From positions 28,021,111 through 28,085,110 of the forward strand of contig NC_054706.1 in NCBI RefSeq assembly GCF_016097555.1: a stretch of DNA of 64,000 nucleotides. Reading direction: 5' to 3'. The translations under genes and the position numbers were made by a program. The DNA is from Gigantopelta aegis. Taxonomy: Eukaryota; Mollusca; Gastropoda; Neomphalida; Peltospiridae. Below are positions 24,961-36,654 of this stretch, one piece after another. Under the pieces are notes generated by a model. That model saw only the letters and a program-made list of their open reading frames with translations, made no database searches and was not told the origin of the DNA. How positions within the stretch are numbered: position 1 is the first letter of the stretch; the number at the start of each line of letters is the position of its first letter.

Positions 24961-25527
24961 AAGAGCAGTGGAAACGGAAGAAACAGTATCTGTATTAGAT
25001 GATGAGCGGGACGTAGTCCAGTGGTTAAGCGCCCACCTGCTGCGTGGTAGGTCTGGGATCGATCCCCGTCGGTGGAGCCACTGGGCTATTTCGCGTCCCG
25101 TCCAGTGCACAACGACTAGCATATCAAAGGCCGTAGTATGTGCTATCCTGTCTGTGGGATGGTGCATATAAAACATCCGTTGCTACTAATAAAAAAATGT
25201 AGCGGGTTTCCTCTGTAAGATTATAGGTCAATATTACCAAATGTTTGACACCCAATAGCCAATAATAAATCAATGTGCTTTAACTTTAACTGTATTGGAT
25301 GAATATGATAAATACAGTCCAGTAGATGTTGACAATAATACTGAACATAGAATCAAACACTTGTCTGATGATAACACCAGTTAGCAGAATGACACTGAAC
25401 CTGATCCAATTAGCACAAGATACAGAAAGGATGCAGTGGATTGTCTTTTAGAAAATAATCTGAAAATCAAATTTATGACCATATTTTGAAGTTGAGGGAA
25501 ATGGAAAAAGAGCAGAAGGAAAAGTAG
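24961..25527 (+). pseudogene. Eroded coding fragment split by a SINE
   Basis: On either side of the SINE at 25003-25290 the sequence reads protein-like pieces: ETEETVSVLD before it, then VLDEYDKYSPVDVDNNTEHR, NDTEPDPISTRYRKDAVDCL and a lysine/glutamate-rich REMEKEQKEK end. Frames shift and stops intervene. The charged tail recalls small SANT/MADF-type DNA-binding proteins that often accompany Harbinger elements, but I cannot name it. Confidence 0.3.
25003..25290 (+). mobile_element. SINE, beta type, with target-site duplication
   Basis: Flanked by tgtattagatga (24991-25002) and tgtattggatga (25291-25302). The head is gagcgggacgtagtccagtg with box B ctgggatcgatcc. It ends caatgtgctttaactttaac. 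Confidence 0.85.
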
Positions 25528-25734
25528 GCCTACATAATCTCGCTGTGTAAAAATTAAAGGAGGGCGGAAGCCCCCTTCCACCCCCCACCCCCCATAAAAT
25601 GCAATAGCGGGCAGACCGCCCCGCTTAAATGGAGCAGCGAGAACACTTGTCACAACAGAAAGAAAACTAAATATAAAACCATTCGACCCTTTGTCCGCCC
25701 TAAGTAGACCTACCTGGCTCCTTGCTTATAAACC

Positions 25735-25825
25735 TTAAAGTCCAGACTTTAACGTCATGGCAACGCCATTCAAATAGCATTACGTTAAAGTCTGGACTTT
25801 ATTAAAGTCTAGACTTTAAGTTTTA
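25735..25825. repeat. Palindromic 'aaagtccagacttt' element
   Basis: aaagtccagactttaacg is inverted at acgttaaagtctggacttt, with a further copy aaagtctagactttaag beside it. This gives nested inverted repeats within about 90 bp. Non-coding; probably a MITE remnant. Confidence 0.55.
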
Positions 25826-26117
25826 TAAGCACGGGCCCAGGTTAGGCTTACAACATGCCCACTACCAACCGAAGAATGAAACGATATCGTTCGACAGTAC
25901 GACACCAACAAAATATGGATACAGGAATATGAATAAAGTGGGGTGGGGTGCAATATGTGACAGAAAATTGAAAAACATTGTTGCGAAATGGTGTAGTTCG
26001 CTAAATTTCATATCTCTCATTAATTAGTAAATACATTCATGTATGGGATCTGTAGAGTTATTTAAAAAAATTAAATCAGAATATATCGCTTTAAAAATCT
26101 TTTTTAAAATCGGAATA

Positions 26118-27617
26118 TATACTCTTCAAAAAAAGAAACGCAAAAGGGTACAAATGGGTTATAACTCCGATTTTATGTTTCCTACCGGTTCATGCTTTGT
26201 GAATATACGGTCATTGCATGTCCCAAACACATTTCCACGGTTACATTCGATAAAAAGCAGCTACTGTACAATAAAGTTCCAAAATGTGAATATTCGTAAA
26301 AACGCAGCCACGTGCAAACCATGTCACCACTGCACGTGCGTTGTCTGCACGTGCAACATGAACACCGACAGTATAAAAGTGCAGGGTGTTCGCTTGCCTG
26401 GCCTCTGTATCTGGCCGACAGTTGACAATCCAGGACATGCCACGTCTCGGTGAACCGCAGAGAAACAATGCCATCGGCCGACTAGACGCAGGCGAATCCA
26501 GAACGGCCGTTGCCAGTGCATTTCATGTGTCCCCAAGCACCATCTCCACACTGTGGGACCGTTACCAGCAACATGGATCAACACGTGACCTCCCTAGATC
26601 CGGTCGACCACGGGTCACTACCCCCGGGCAGGACCGCTACATCCGGGTACGCCACCTTCGGGAACGATTGTACTGCCACCTCCACAGCCGCACAATACCA
26701 GGTTTTGCGCAGGATATCCGACCAGATCGTACGGAACCGCCTACGTGAGGTAGGAATTCGTGCCAGACGTCCAGTTCGAGGTGTCATCTTAACACCACAA
26801 AACCGTCGACTCCGACTGCAGTGGTGTCAGATTCATCGACAATGGTCTCAACTGCGATGGAGACAGGTGTGGTTCAGTGACGAGTCCCGATTTCTGCTCC
26901 GACGTCATGATGGAAGATGTCGCGTGTATATGCGTCGTGGTGAACGTTATGCGGCAAACTGCGTGCAGGAAGTGGACAGATTTGGCGGGGGGTAGTGTCA
27001 TGGTGTGGGCAGCCATCTCACACACTGGCAGAACTGACCTGGTCCACGTGCAGGGCAACCTGAATGCACAGGGCTACATTGACCAGATCCTCCGGCCACA
27101 CATCGTTCCAGTTATGGCCAACGCCAACGCAGTGTTCCAACATGACAACGCCAGGCCTCACACAGCACGTCTCACAACGGCTTTCCTACAGAACAACAAC
27201 ATTAATGTCCTTCCTTGGCCATCGATATCACCGGATTTGAACCCAATTGAGCATCTATGGGACGAGTTGGACCGACGCCTCCGACAGCGACAACCACAGC
27301 CCCAGACCCTGCCCGAGCTGGCAGCAGCCTTGCAGGCCGAGTGGGCCACCATCCCCCGGGACGTCATCCGTACTCTGGTTGCTTCAATGGGCAGGCGGTG
27401 CCAGGCAGTTGTCAACATACGCGGAGGCCACACCCGGTATTGACTCCAGATGACCTTGACCTTGGTGGTGTGTCCTATCACTTACTCACAATGGACTAGA
27501 GTGAATTGTGAACAATCCTGCAACTTTGGTAATTATCGGACTCACCATTCAATAATTAAATCAATTCTCCAAATGTTACGACAATGTGGTTTTGCGTTTC
27601 TTCTTTTGAAGAGTATA
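26118..27617 (+). mobile_element. Tc1-type DNA transposon, 1.5 kb, copy 1
   Basis: The 28-bp ends tatactcttcaaaaaaagaa... and the complement of ...ttcttcttttgaagagtata are inverted repeats that begin and end with TA, the target of the IS630/Tc1/mariner group. It encodes one transposase (26437-27443), now frame-broken. Both ends are sharp. A second copy of the family lies at 63375-64000 in opposite orientation. Confidence 0.92.
26437..27443 (+). pseudogene. Tc1-type transposase (DD34E), two frameshifts
   Basis: Cut-and-paste transposase. It starts MPRLGEPQRNNAIGRLDAG with a helix-turn-helix (AVASAFHVSPSTISTLWDRY), then a second DNA-binding part (RNRLREVGIRARRP). The DDE domain has WFSDESRF, QHDNARPHTARL and PDLNPIEHLWDEL. 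The second D and the E are 34 residues apart, so this is Tc1-like DD34E. All three catalytic residues are visible. Two breaks interrupt it: near 26668 about two bases look missing, and near 26993 a G-run has one extra base. About 335 codons, normal for the family. The reading starts at the ATG with the family N terminus; an upstream in-frame ATG at 26386 is unlikely. Confidence 0.9.
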
Positions 27618-29178
27618 TAACTTAAAATACTGGGTAAAAATAAAATGAAGAAAGTACCGATTCCAAATTAATTGATTTCATTTAAATTGGGCGGGAAGTA
27701 ACCTAGAATACGGTAATAACGTTGAAATTTCATTTTGACGCCGTCTACTTTGATTTTGAAAACGTGATGTCATTAATGCTGTATTTTTACCAGATATAAT
27801 TAAGATAGAGCCCAAATACCTGAGATCTAGTTTTGTAATGTTATTACCTGTTATTTACCAAAAAATAAGACAAACTCTTTTTTTGTGTGTGCTAAGTTGT
27901 AGGTTTTCCCATGTGACGGCTCATATATGTTTGTTTTGTGTTTTTGCGTGCGTGCGCGTGTGTGTAGCGCCGTGACCTTATTTATTATTTTATCTATCTT
28001 ATTTTATTTATTTTATTATATATCTTTCTTTCTTTCTTTTATTTACTTTTCACCATCACTTATATCAGTCACATACAATTTTATTTGAAATATCTGGTAT
28101 TTACGAAGGTTAAATTTTTAAAATTATTATTTACATTTATTTATTTATTTATTTATTATTCAATTTATTTTCTTTGTTTGTTTGATTCTTTCTTTATTTT
28201 CATTTCACCATCAGTTATATTAGTTATTACAACAACTTCATATGAAATATCTAGTATTTACGAATGTTTAAAACTATTTATTTATTAGGCCCTATTTCTT
28301 CTTTTTGATTCACCATTATAATTATTTCGGCTTAAATTCAGACTTGGCCTGTTTATTTTTGTTGATTGTCCGTCGTCCGAGACTGTCATGATATTTAATA
28401 TGGTTGCTTCAAACATTCAAACGAAGTACCTTATGACTGCGCATAATAAACCCTCATGAGTTTATAATAAATAGACTATCCTGAGTTTGTAGCTATATTA
28501 TCAAGCTGTCGGCTAGTCTAATCTGTTATAAATCAAACTTACATCTTTCTTAGGTTAAATAATTTTGCTTCGAATTTAAATAGCTGTATATGCAATACAG
28601 TTACATTTCTGACCATTCTCAGGTCGGTAGCAACCGAGAAGTCGAAGGGGGAGGACTTATAGCCCCACTTTTATAAACCCGGTTTTTTATTTCGTGATAA
28701 GCAATAATTCACAAATGTCTCCAATAAGTCTTGTTGGATGTCAACAGAATTTTCGGGTTCCCAACTGATAGAATAATTAATCGTTGGAGATATTCACATT
28801 CCTATTGCGTGGCCTCCTATTGTCTATGCCCCCCACCCCCTCCCAACTTGTCCACAGGTCTATTTCTGCGAGATCTCGCGTGAGTTCGAAGGTTTGCGTC
28901 CTCGAGTTCTATTGTGCAGGTTATTTTATGTCGTGTGTGCAAAACGAACACTAATAGACTGGCTGGTATCTGGTTTTATACTCGTTCATGTGGAACTATC
29001 ATTTCTTCTTTTTTGTTTATCTCTCCTACCCTCACTCATAAGGACGGGGTGTTTTTTCGTTGGTTTTTACCACCCCACCCCACCCCACCCCATCCCACCC
29101 ACCCCACAAATATGTATCTAACGTAAGGAGTTTTTAATCTATATGATCGGTTTTTAAAATAAGATCAATTAACAAGTC
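27618..29178. other. AT-rich intergenic DNA
   Basis: Non-coding, with ttta/tttc simple stretches around 27980-28290 and a ccacccc-rich patch at 29075-29105. I see no gene or clear mobile element. Confidence 0.5.
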
Positions 29179-29220
29179 TCTCGTTCTCTCTCTCTCAGTA
29201 TGTCTCTGTCTGTCTGTCTT

Positions 29221-29304
<84 letters not shown>

Positions 29305-29337
29305 CACACACACACACACCCCCACCCACACACACAC
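29179..29337. repeat. (tc)n-(ac)n compound microsatellite
   Basis: About 75 bp of nearly pure tc followed by ac and ccca variants. Long frames on both strands here are repeat artefacts. Confidence 0.95.
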
Positions 29338-30004
29338 AGTAGTGTACTGCCCGGCCCATACGGCGGCAGGTTGTTGGTTTTTGCCTGAAGTAAACGAAAA
29401 TGCCCTAATCTGGCTAATAACATTTATTTATATAATCATTACTACCAAACAGCTATATAGGGTTACAAACGAATCACTATACATTTTCTCCATGGATTAT
29501 AGCTAATTTTGCGGGTAGAATGAAGGAAATACATGGTAAAAAGGTACCAGATTAGCACGTTTTTGCTCGAATTTGAGGATTTTCTCCAGCACTAGTGGAG
29601 CATTTTCCTTCCCTGCCCGCCTGTCTCGTACGTTTATGATATGGCCAATATATTGTGAGACAAGCTTATAATATAAACATAAATCGTAAAAAGTAATTTC
29701 CTCCTTTTTTCTCGAGAATAACAAATCCGATACTTTTCGTTAATGTATAAATTCTTATAGTGTCCCAAAAAATCGACAAAATCGTTACTAATTAATATCG
29801 CCTACTCTGCTCTCCAGCTGCTACGTTACATCTGTGATCTTGTTTATGGTGCGTACAACGTTCCTGGATGAATTGCATCTCGGCGGCGGATCCAGGGTTG
29901 TTTAAAAAGGGGGCGAGTGTCATAACGAAGAAAGGCAACTGAAGGGCTATAGTTGCATCATTTGTTTTAAACTAGATTGCTGTTGATTGTCTGGAAAGAA
30001 AAGA

Positions 30005-30386
30005 AAGAAAGAAGTGTTTTATTTAACGACGCACTCAACACATTTTATTTACGGTTATATGGCGTCAGACATATGGTTAAGGACCACACAGATTTGGAGA
30101 GAAACCCGCTGTCGCCACATAGGCTACTCTTTTACAACAGGCAGCAAGGGATATTTTATTTGCGCTTCCCACAGACAGGATAGCACAAACCATGGCCTTT
30201 GTTGAACCAGTTATGGATCACTGGTCGGTGCAAGTGGTTTACACCTACCCACTGAGCCTTGCGGAGCACTCACTCAGGGTTTGGAGTCGGTATCTGGATT
30301 AAAAATTCCATGCCTCGACTGGGATCCGAACCCAGTACCTACCAGCCTGTAGACCGATGGCCTGCCACGACGCCACCGAGGCCGGT
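30005..30386 (-). mobile_element. SINE, alpha type, full length
   Basis: From a gaaagaaag tail through acgacgcactcaacacattt to the head complement cgacgccaccgaggccgg. It closely resembles 18840-19241 in its head half. Confidence 0.85.
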
Positions 30387-30777
30387 TGATTGTTTGGAAA
30401 GACTCAAAAGGACGGTGGGCACCTCTTCACTTGGACTTCGCTCTGGATTTAATTTTTTATACGTGTACAATGCACGCTGCATAAGTTATCAGTAATAAAC
30501 TAGTTCATCAAGTGATATGTATATAGTACTTAGTATCAGGGTCGGGTTCAGGATTTTATAAAGGGGAATCAAAAAATTCTAAAATTAGCAAGTTTTCCAA
30601 AGGAAAATAAGTCGAGCTCACAATGGGTGCGAAATCTGTTTGGAGTTCAAGGCATGCTGCTCGTGATATTTTGAAATAAAGATGCCCAAAGAAACACATT
30701 CAGGACAGTTTAGTGTTGTATATTGTGAATGATAGGCCTACATTCTTTAAAGGGACACTTCAAATGGGCTGGGAAGG

Positions 30778-31099
30778 GAGGAAATGTTTTATTTAATGAC
30801 ACACTCAACACATTTTATTTACGGTTATATGGCGTCAGATATATGGTTACGGGCCACTCAGATATTGAGAGAGGAAACCCGTTATCGCCACTTCATGGGC
30901 TACTCTTTTCGATTAGCAGCAAGGGATCTTTTATATGCACCATCCCACAGACAGGATAGTACATACCACGGCCTTTGTTACACCAGTTGTAGAGCACTGG
31001 CTGGAACGAGAAATAGCCCAATGGGTCCACCGACGAGGATCGATCCTAGACCGACCACGCATCAAGCGAACGCTTTACCACTGGGCTACGTCCCGCCCT
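30778..31099 (-). mobile_element. SINE, beta type, full length
   Basis: Tail complement ggaaatgttttatttaatgac, core gcaccatcccacagacagga, ending in the head complement ccactgggctacgtcccgcc. Confidence 0.85.
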
Positions 31100-31321
31100 T
31101 GGCTGTGAAGGGAGTCACGAGATTCATGCGACTCCTCTCTGGATCCACCAATGGGTATACCCTCCCTTCAAAGTTTATTGATTTATTTATTGTGTAATCT
31201 CTAGAACAGTAATTACACTTGTGCAAAGCCAATTCTCAGTTCGTACAAAAACGTAAAACGTTACCGGATCCCGATTTAAACCTACATACACTGAAGTAAA
31301 GCATCATGTTATTCATTAAGA

Positions 31322-31360
31322 CCGCCAGTGCGTCGTTAAATAAAACATTTCTTTCTTTCT
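31322..31360 (+). mobile_element. Tail-only SINE insertion (about 39 bp)
   Basis: tgcgtcgttaaataaaacat plus a tttc tail, bordered by ttcattaaga at 31312-31321 and 31361-31370. Only the last part of the SINE is present. Part of the right repeat overlaps the simple tail, so the duplication is less certain than at 41148. Confidence 0.55.
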
Positions 31361-31377
31361 TTCATTAAGAACTCCAA

Positions 31378-31538
31378 GCAGGGTTAGCTCTGGATGATCA
31401 GAAAATTTCGCCAAATTATCTTTTAAAAAATGCCAAGCCTAGGCCCTTATTTTCCAACAAAATATAAATTAAACACAATATTTTTCACGAAATTCGCAAA
31501 TGGCGAATTTGGTGAGTGGCAGAGTTACTAGCCCTGCC
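31378..31538. repeat. Dispersed 'gctagtcctg' repeat, copy 3
   Basis: Opens cagggttagctctggatgat and closes gagtggcagagttactagcc, with atggcgaatttgg inside. Related to 1425-1503 and 9635-9818. Confidence 0.5.
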
Positions 31539-32520
31539 GCCAAGGCCTACTGGATGAACAGTGAAACCGTTCTATTTGATTAACAGTACGACGCTGGCAG
31601 AGAGATTTCCATTTACTTGTATGGACATGACGTCAACGGTTACAATCCTCACAGTCCAATTGTGCTCCGGCAATGTGAACGGTCTTTTAAGAACTATCGA
31701 TAGAACTGTGCGCTAATAATTAAACAGCTGTGGGTGGTGCATGCTGAGCTTCTACCGAGGTATTATATTACAGCTGCTCTGTTTAACTAGAAGGTTGTTG
31801 TTATACATAAGTGACGAAATCAGAACGGTCCCCAATTTCTCATGTAGTGGATTTAATGTTATATGGGATTTCCCGACACGGTAAGTGGTGTTTATTGTTG
31901 CATGCACTGTAGAGGGTTTTCCCTTTTGGTCGCTACAGAGGGTTGGTTGTCTAGACCCAGGTGTTCAAAGGCATAGTTAAATTAAAGGCATATTGTCACA
32001 GACTACTGACTGATTTAATGGTCTAACAAAGTATTACCTGAACAAAAATTATTTGATTTGTCCCTAAATGTACTTTATTCAACCATCTTCATAACCACCA
32101 TACTCCATTTATTAATGATATTTTGTAAAAAAAATATTGAATTATGGCCATGGTCCATAATTCAAAAACTAAAATTGCCGAGTGGGTTGGCATGGATTTC
32201 ACTCCATCATGGTCCAGTTAAGGTGATGTGATGGCTAGATTTGGTTTCCATCAATTAATGTAATTTTTATTTATTATCAATTTTTAGAGAAATAAGGTCT
32301 TTAAATCTGTGACAGTATGCCTTTAACCCGCGGTTATATTTTCATTGTAATTATTTTTGCACTGATATAAAATAAACTTTATATTTGATTATGTATGGAT
32401 TCCTTTGGTCGTCCTAAATCAAATATCAACATGTTTTCAGTTGTTATTTGTATTGATTCAGTTATTGGTTTTGAATATTTCTGTTGACCACTGGTCATGT
32501 TAACCAGCATCTGAACCCCT
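31539..32520. other. Intergenic DNA without a recognised gene
   Basis: Mixed-composition sequence. A donor-like acacg|gtaagt at 31880 follows a short open frame from an ATG near 31857. This could be a first exon of the gene ending at 47664, but nothing links them. Confidence 0.35.
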
Positions 32521-32535
32521 GGACAACAAATAGGA

Positions 32536-32851
32536 AGGAAGGAAATGTTTTATTGAACGACGCATTCAACACATTTTATTTACGGTTATATGGCATCAGA
32601 CATATGGTAAAAGACTACACAGATATTGAGAGAGGAAAACCGCTGTCCCCACTTCATGGACTACTCGTTTCAATTAGCAGCAAGGGATATTTTATGTGCA
32701 CGATCACAGAGACAGGGTAGTAGATACCACGGCCTTTAATATGCCGGTCGTGGTGCACTGGCTGGAACGAGAAATAGCTCAATGGGCCCACCGACGGGGA
32801 TCGATCCCAGATCGAGCGAGCTCTTTACCACTGGGCTACGTCCCGCCCTCT
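32536..32851 (-). mobile_element. SINE, beta type, full length with target-site duplication
   Basis: Flanked by the 14-bp repeat gacaacaaatagga (32522-32535 and 32852-32865). On the minus strand, head gggcgggacgtagcccagtg and tail gttcaataaaacatttcc. Confidence 0.92.
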
Positions 32852-33464
32852 GACAACAAATAGGAGTACGTTAGTGTAAAAGTGCGCTTAGATGTCGATA
32901 AACAAATAATCAGGGCCGTTCCTAGCCTAATAAAGTAAGTTGGGTGGTAGTACTATAAGTATCGGGACAAAAACATAGAGGGTCTTCTCCATGTAGACCC
33001 CGCCCCCCTTCCTCCCCACTAGGTATGACCCTGATATTCCTTTTCTTTCTGTTTCATTCAGTTCCATCGCATAAAATACAGTGCAGTAATCCGAGTTAGT
33101 CCAATGTCGAACCTACAAATGTTTAAGTTAAATCCATGCCTGTGATGTCATCCTATTGTTCTATATGTAGATCATATCTTTAGGATAATACCTGACTGAG
33201 GACAGGGCACTGCAGACTCCATGCACATCTCTATAAACTCAAAGTGGTAACAACACTTCATTGCCACTGTAACACTGAACCCCAAACTCCAGAGCATGTA
33301 CAACATATGACAGTATCAGAGAAAACATCTGACCACAACCCAGAACAATCGGGGAAAAAAAACTCTGGGGCGAAAGAGACGACCTGCTGCTGACTGTGGT
33401 GTTCATGGCGGTAAAACTCACGATTTGAATTCAATGAGCATAAAGAAACTGAACGCAGAAGAAG

Positions 33465-33742
33465 AAAGTTTATTTTGTTTAACAACACCACTAGAGCACA
33501 TTGATATATTAATCATCAGCTGTTGCATGTGAAACATTTGGTAATTCTGACTCGTAGTCAATAAAGGAAACCCGCTACATTTTCATACTGCACCTAGGGA
33601 TCTTTTATATGCACTTTTCCACAGACAGGAAAGCACATACCACGGCCGTTGATCGGTGCACTGGTTGGAACGAAAAAAAACCCAATCAGTTGAACCGATC
33701 CACTGAGGCGTTTCGATCCTGCATCGCAAGCACCTCAAGTGC
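33465..33742 (-). mobile_element. SINE, delta type
   Basis: Complement of tail (tttgtttaacaacaccacta), core (gcacttttccacagacagga) and delta mid-part (ccaatcagttgaaccgatcc), ending cgcaagcacctcaag. Confidence 0.75.
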
Positions 33743-33853
33743 TTTTTTTCGATGACGTCATATTTAGTACCGACAACGTCAGTGGTTTGTAAGCGCCAAA
33801 TCGTCCAATAATATTGTACGTTACACCAATGATTTTTATTTCCCTGGTTAGGA

Positions 33854-34238
33854 CATCTTCATAAATCAAGGCTAATATTCGTTCCTCGTATTTTGCCTTG
33901 ATACATGTAGTCAAGATTACCGATATCCACTACTAGCGCCCTCTATTGGAAGAAAATTTGTAACACCGATTGTGTCCCTTACACGATGACATCGCTGACC
34001 AATCACAGCATCGGTAACATGTGACAATCTTGAAAGCAATATCAAAAATTAACCGCCGGACGCTGACGCTGCCATCTTTGTTTACAATAACAAGGGAATC
34101 TATAAGGAGCGTTGCGATTCGTTGCAATCAGATCTCATCGCATCCAATGAAATTTAAGCATTTTGTGGCACGATTTCTTGACGACATGTATCATGGCTGA
34201 ATACGAGGAACAAATATTAGCCTTGATTTATGAAGATG
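33854..34238. mobile_element. Foldback element with 62-bp arms
   Basis: 33854-33915 (catcttcataaatcaaggct...) is inverted at 34177-34238 with few mismatches. The 260-bp centre is non-coding. Superfamily unknown; flanking duplication uncertain. Confidence 0.65.
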
Positions 34239-34524
34239 TAGTTAGGAGTGCCCGCTGGGGTTATAATTTTAAGGAATCAACTCCTGTGAAACTCTTTGTG
34301 TGTTCAGGTCAGGGATTTGAACCCACCACTGAACCCAAACATCTGCATTATCAAATAAACACGTAGGCCTAATTTAAGCCTTATAAACCTGGGTTATTGG
34401 ACCCTTACCGGGTAAACTGGGCAGCGGTGGGGGTTGGGGGTGGCTTGAGGGGTGGGAGTGGTGTGGGGGACTATAGGTTCCATCTCCGTCCTGTCTGTCT
34501 ATTCGTCTGTCTGTATTTCTGGAT

Positions 34525-35405
34525 GGTTTTTTTCACAATGCCTTGAGATATTGGGCAGACATTTTGTGTATAGCTTTATCCAATCTAATTAAAATTAGCT
34601 CCACTATTACATGTGGATCTAAAGACAGCCAGTTGGAGCTCATGTCCACCAATCAAAACCTTACTTGCAGAATCCTGCCAGTGATTTAAAAATAATTTGA
34701 AAACATTCCGAATTATCCTGAGGGTATACGACATGTTTCGTGTGAATTACGAATGCCTTAAAACATGATTTATTTTATAAAACAAATAATTTGTAATGTA
34801 AAACTGAAGACTGATTTAGTTTTTTTTTAAATTTTATAAATAAATAAATAATTTTTAATGTAAAATTGAAGACTGATAACCCACCCGATACGTATTGGTA
34901 TGGTTCGCTGTACTGCGGCCACTAAAATAGACTCGCCCGATATTTTTAGAATTTGTATGCTCCCAAATAACGTTATAAAAGGCGAAGTGTGATTGGTCAA
35001 TATTTAAATTATTATTTACAGACGAAATGTTACCTGGACATTGGGGACTACGCAGTGTTGTTAGTTTTAAATCACTGGCAGGATTCTGCAAGTAAGGTTT
35101 TGATTGGTGGACATGAGCTCCAACTGGCTGTCTTTAGATCCACATGTAATAGTGGAGCTAATTTTAATTAGATTGAGCTTTATCATGTACTGTTACAGAT
35201 GGACTTTGACTTTCATGACGATTTATTCATTTTATGACAGAGTTATGGCACTTGAACATAGGAAATACAAAAAAATTGTTTTTATGACCGGTTTTCTTCT
35301 CTTTTTTTTTTTTTTTGCATTGCCTCAATATATCGAGCTCAACTTTTGTGTATTGCTTTATCATGTTGTTACAAATCAAGTTTAACTCTCATGGCATTTA
35401 CACAT
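34525..35405 (+). repeat. Tandem paralogue pair; one member carries the MULE-type MITE
   Basis: The flanks of the MITE, joined at agctttatc, read ttttgtgtatagctttatc then atgtactgttacagatg. The block at about 35310-35405 reads ttttgtgtattgctttatc then atgttgttacaaatc, with further matching words on both sides. The second block is thus a related site lacking the insert. Confidence 0.65.
34581..35175. mobile_element. MULE-type MITE with perfect 111-bp terminal inverted repeats
   Basis: 34581-34691 and 35065-35175 are exact reverse complements over all 111 bp (ends caatctaattaaaattagct / ...attagattg). A 9-bp direct repeat agctttatc flanks it (34572-34580 and 35176-35184). Long TIRs plus a 9-bp duplication are the marks of the Mutator (MULE) superfamily. 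The 373-bp centre has no transposase, so it is non-autonomous. Zero mismatch between the arms means either a young insertion or recent homogenisation. Confidence 0.85.
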
Positions 35406-36060
35406 TTTTATGTTATGGCCTATGAATTATATAAGAAAATTATTTGTGCCCGGTAGGGTACATGTTTTGCTTTAGCAGTACTGTCAGAATGCTTGCTAGT
35501 TTTGTAAATATACTTTGTCATTTTAACCAATATATTCATTAAAAATATATATAATAGAAGTTAATTTAACAGTCAACTATATTTTTTTGTTTTGTTAATG
35601 AATTTGAAGTGATTGAAGTTGGAGAATGCACTCGGAAGTGTAGATTCATTAAATATAATTAACTCGCCCGTGAATTATATTCCACGAATCTGCACCTCCT
35701 CAACATTCTTCTATCCAGAACTAATATCCAAGTGCATAATACGTTGAAAGGTCGTAGAATTCATTGTCCTCAGATGACCTGTGTGGATTATTTCTTTATT
35801 ATAATTTGTACATAAAAAGTGTTATGTGTCATTATGGCTGAAGTAAACCGCAAATCAGACACGGCTACTCGTTGCTAATGGGACATAACAGTACGTATGG
35901 CAGCAGCAGGTTTCCTTTCACAAGAACTCAATTACCGCTGTACTTGGCACGCGCGCAACTTCAGACGTCCTAGAAAATTGTGTATTGGTTGGTTCAGCTT
36001 AAGGTGCGTGTCGAAAAATGAGCAAATTTATTATTATTATTTATTTATTATTTATTTATT
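35406..36060. other. Intergenic DNA with a weak palindrome
   Basis: Apart from an imperfect palindrome at about 35613-35715 (gattcattaaatataatt against aattatattccacgaatc) I see no gene or typed repeat. Confidence 0.4.
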
Positions 36061-36064
36061 TTTA

Positions 36065-36310
36065 ATTAGCAACAAGGGATCATTTATATCCACTTTCCTT
36101 TCCTACACTTAGTGGCGTAGCGTGGGCGGGGAAGCCGGGGCGGTTGCCCTGGGAGCAAAAATCTGGACTGGTGGAAGGGACTCGGGGAGTGCTAACGATC
36201 CATTTGTTAGGGAGCGCAATACTTACCTTGCCCCGGGCGCTGGCAACCGGCACAGTGAAACGGTATATACCACGGCCTTTGATATACCAGTCGTGGATTG
36301 GAAAAGAAAA
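36065..36310 (-). mobile_element. SINE core split by a GC-rich insertion
   Basis: The SINE words tagcaacaagggatcattta and ggtatataccacggcctttg are separated by about 140 bp of GC-rich DNA. That stretch begins ttagtggcgtagcgtgggcg, resembling hAT-type MITE ends (compare 48600). Confidence 0.5.
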
Positions 36311-36335
36311 CCCCCAATAATTATTGTGTTCACCC

Positions 36336-36520
36336 AGTGGTAGATCCAGAAAATCCATTTGGGAGGGGGAGGGGAGGTAGTGACATGAGGTGGAATGCCA
36401 AGGGAACTTTGAGGGAGGATTGGAGAGAGATCGTAAAACAAAAGAAGAAAATTAATATATAATAAAATTTTAACTATCGCCTCTGCCTCCCCCCACCCCA
36501 CCCCTAGATCCGCCTCTGTC
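36336..36520. mobile_element. Possible hAT-type MITE
   Basis: Left cagtggtagatccag and right ctagatccgcctctg are inverted with mismatches. The inside is G-rich then C-rich and non-coding. Confidence 0.35.
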
Positions 36521-36654
36521 ACCGATGGCTATCGATCGTATGACCCAGCGGAGCACTCGACTACTAAGTTACACACCATCCCAAAGTTCATTTAGCAAAC
36601 GTTTCACTAACGTTCACAAACTATATATTTGATTGGTTACCGACATGGCCATTT

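Noticed and set aside
27158-27481. Minus-strand 107-codon frame in the Tc1-type element (and its twin at 63512-63835)
   Set aside because: It is a GC-rich antisense shadow of the transposase; the sense frame carries the catalytic motifs.
29134-29506. Open frames of 60-95 codons on both strands
   Set aside because: They are translations of the (tc)n-(ac)n microsatellite.
33195-33470. Protein-like frames on both strands, one rich in cysteine
   Set aside because: Neither strand shows convincing splice borders or a family motif, and the two readings compete; I cannot support a gene.
34163-34366. Plus-strand frame starting MWHDFLTTCIMAEYEEQ
   Set aside because: Its first half is the right arm of the foldback at 33854-34238, so it is not an independent gene.
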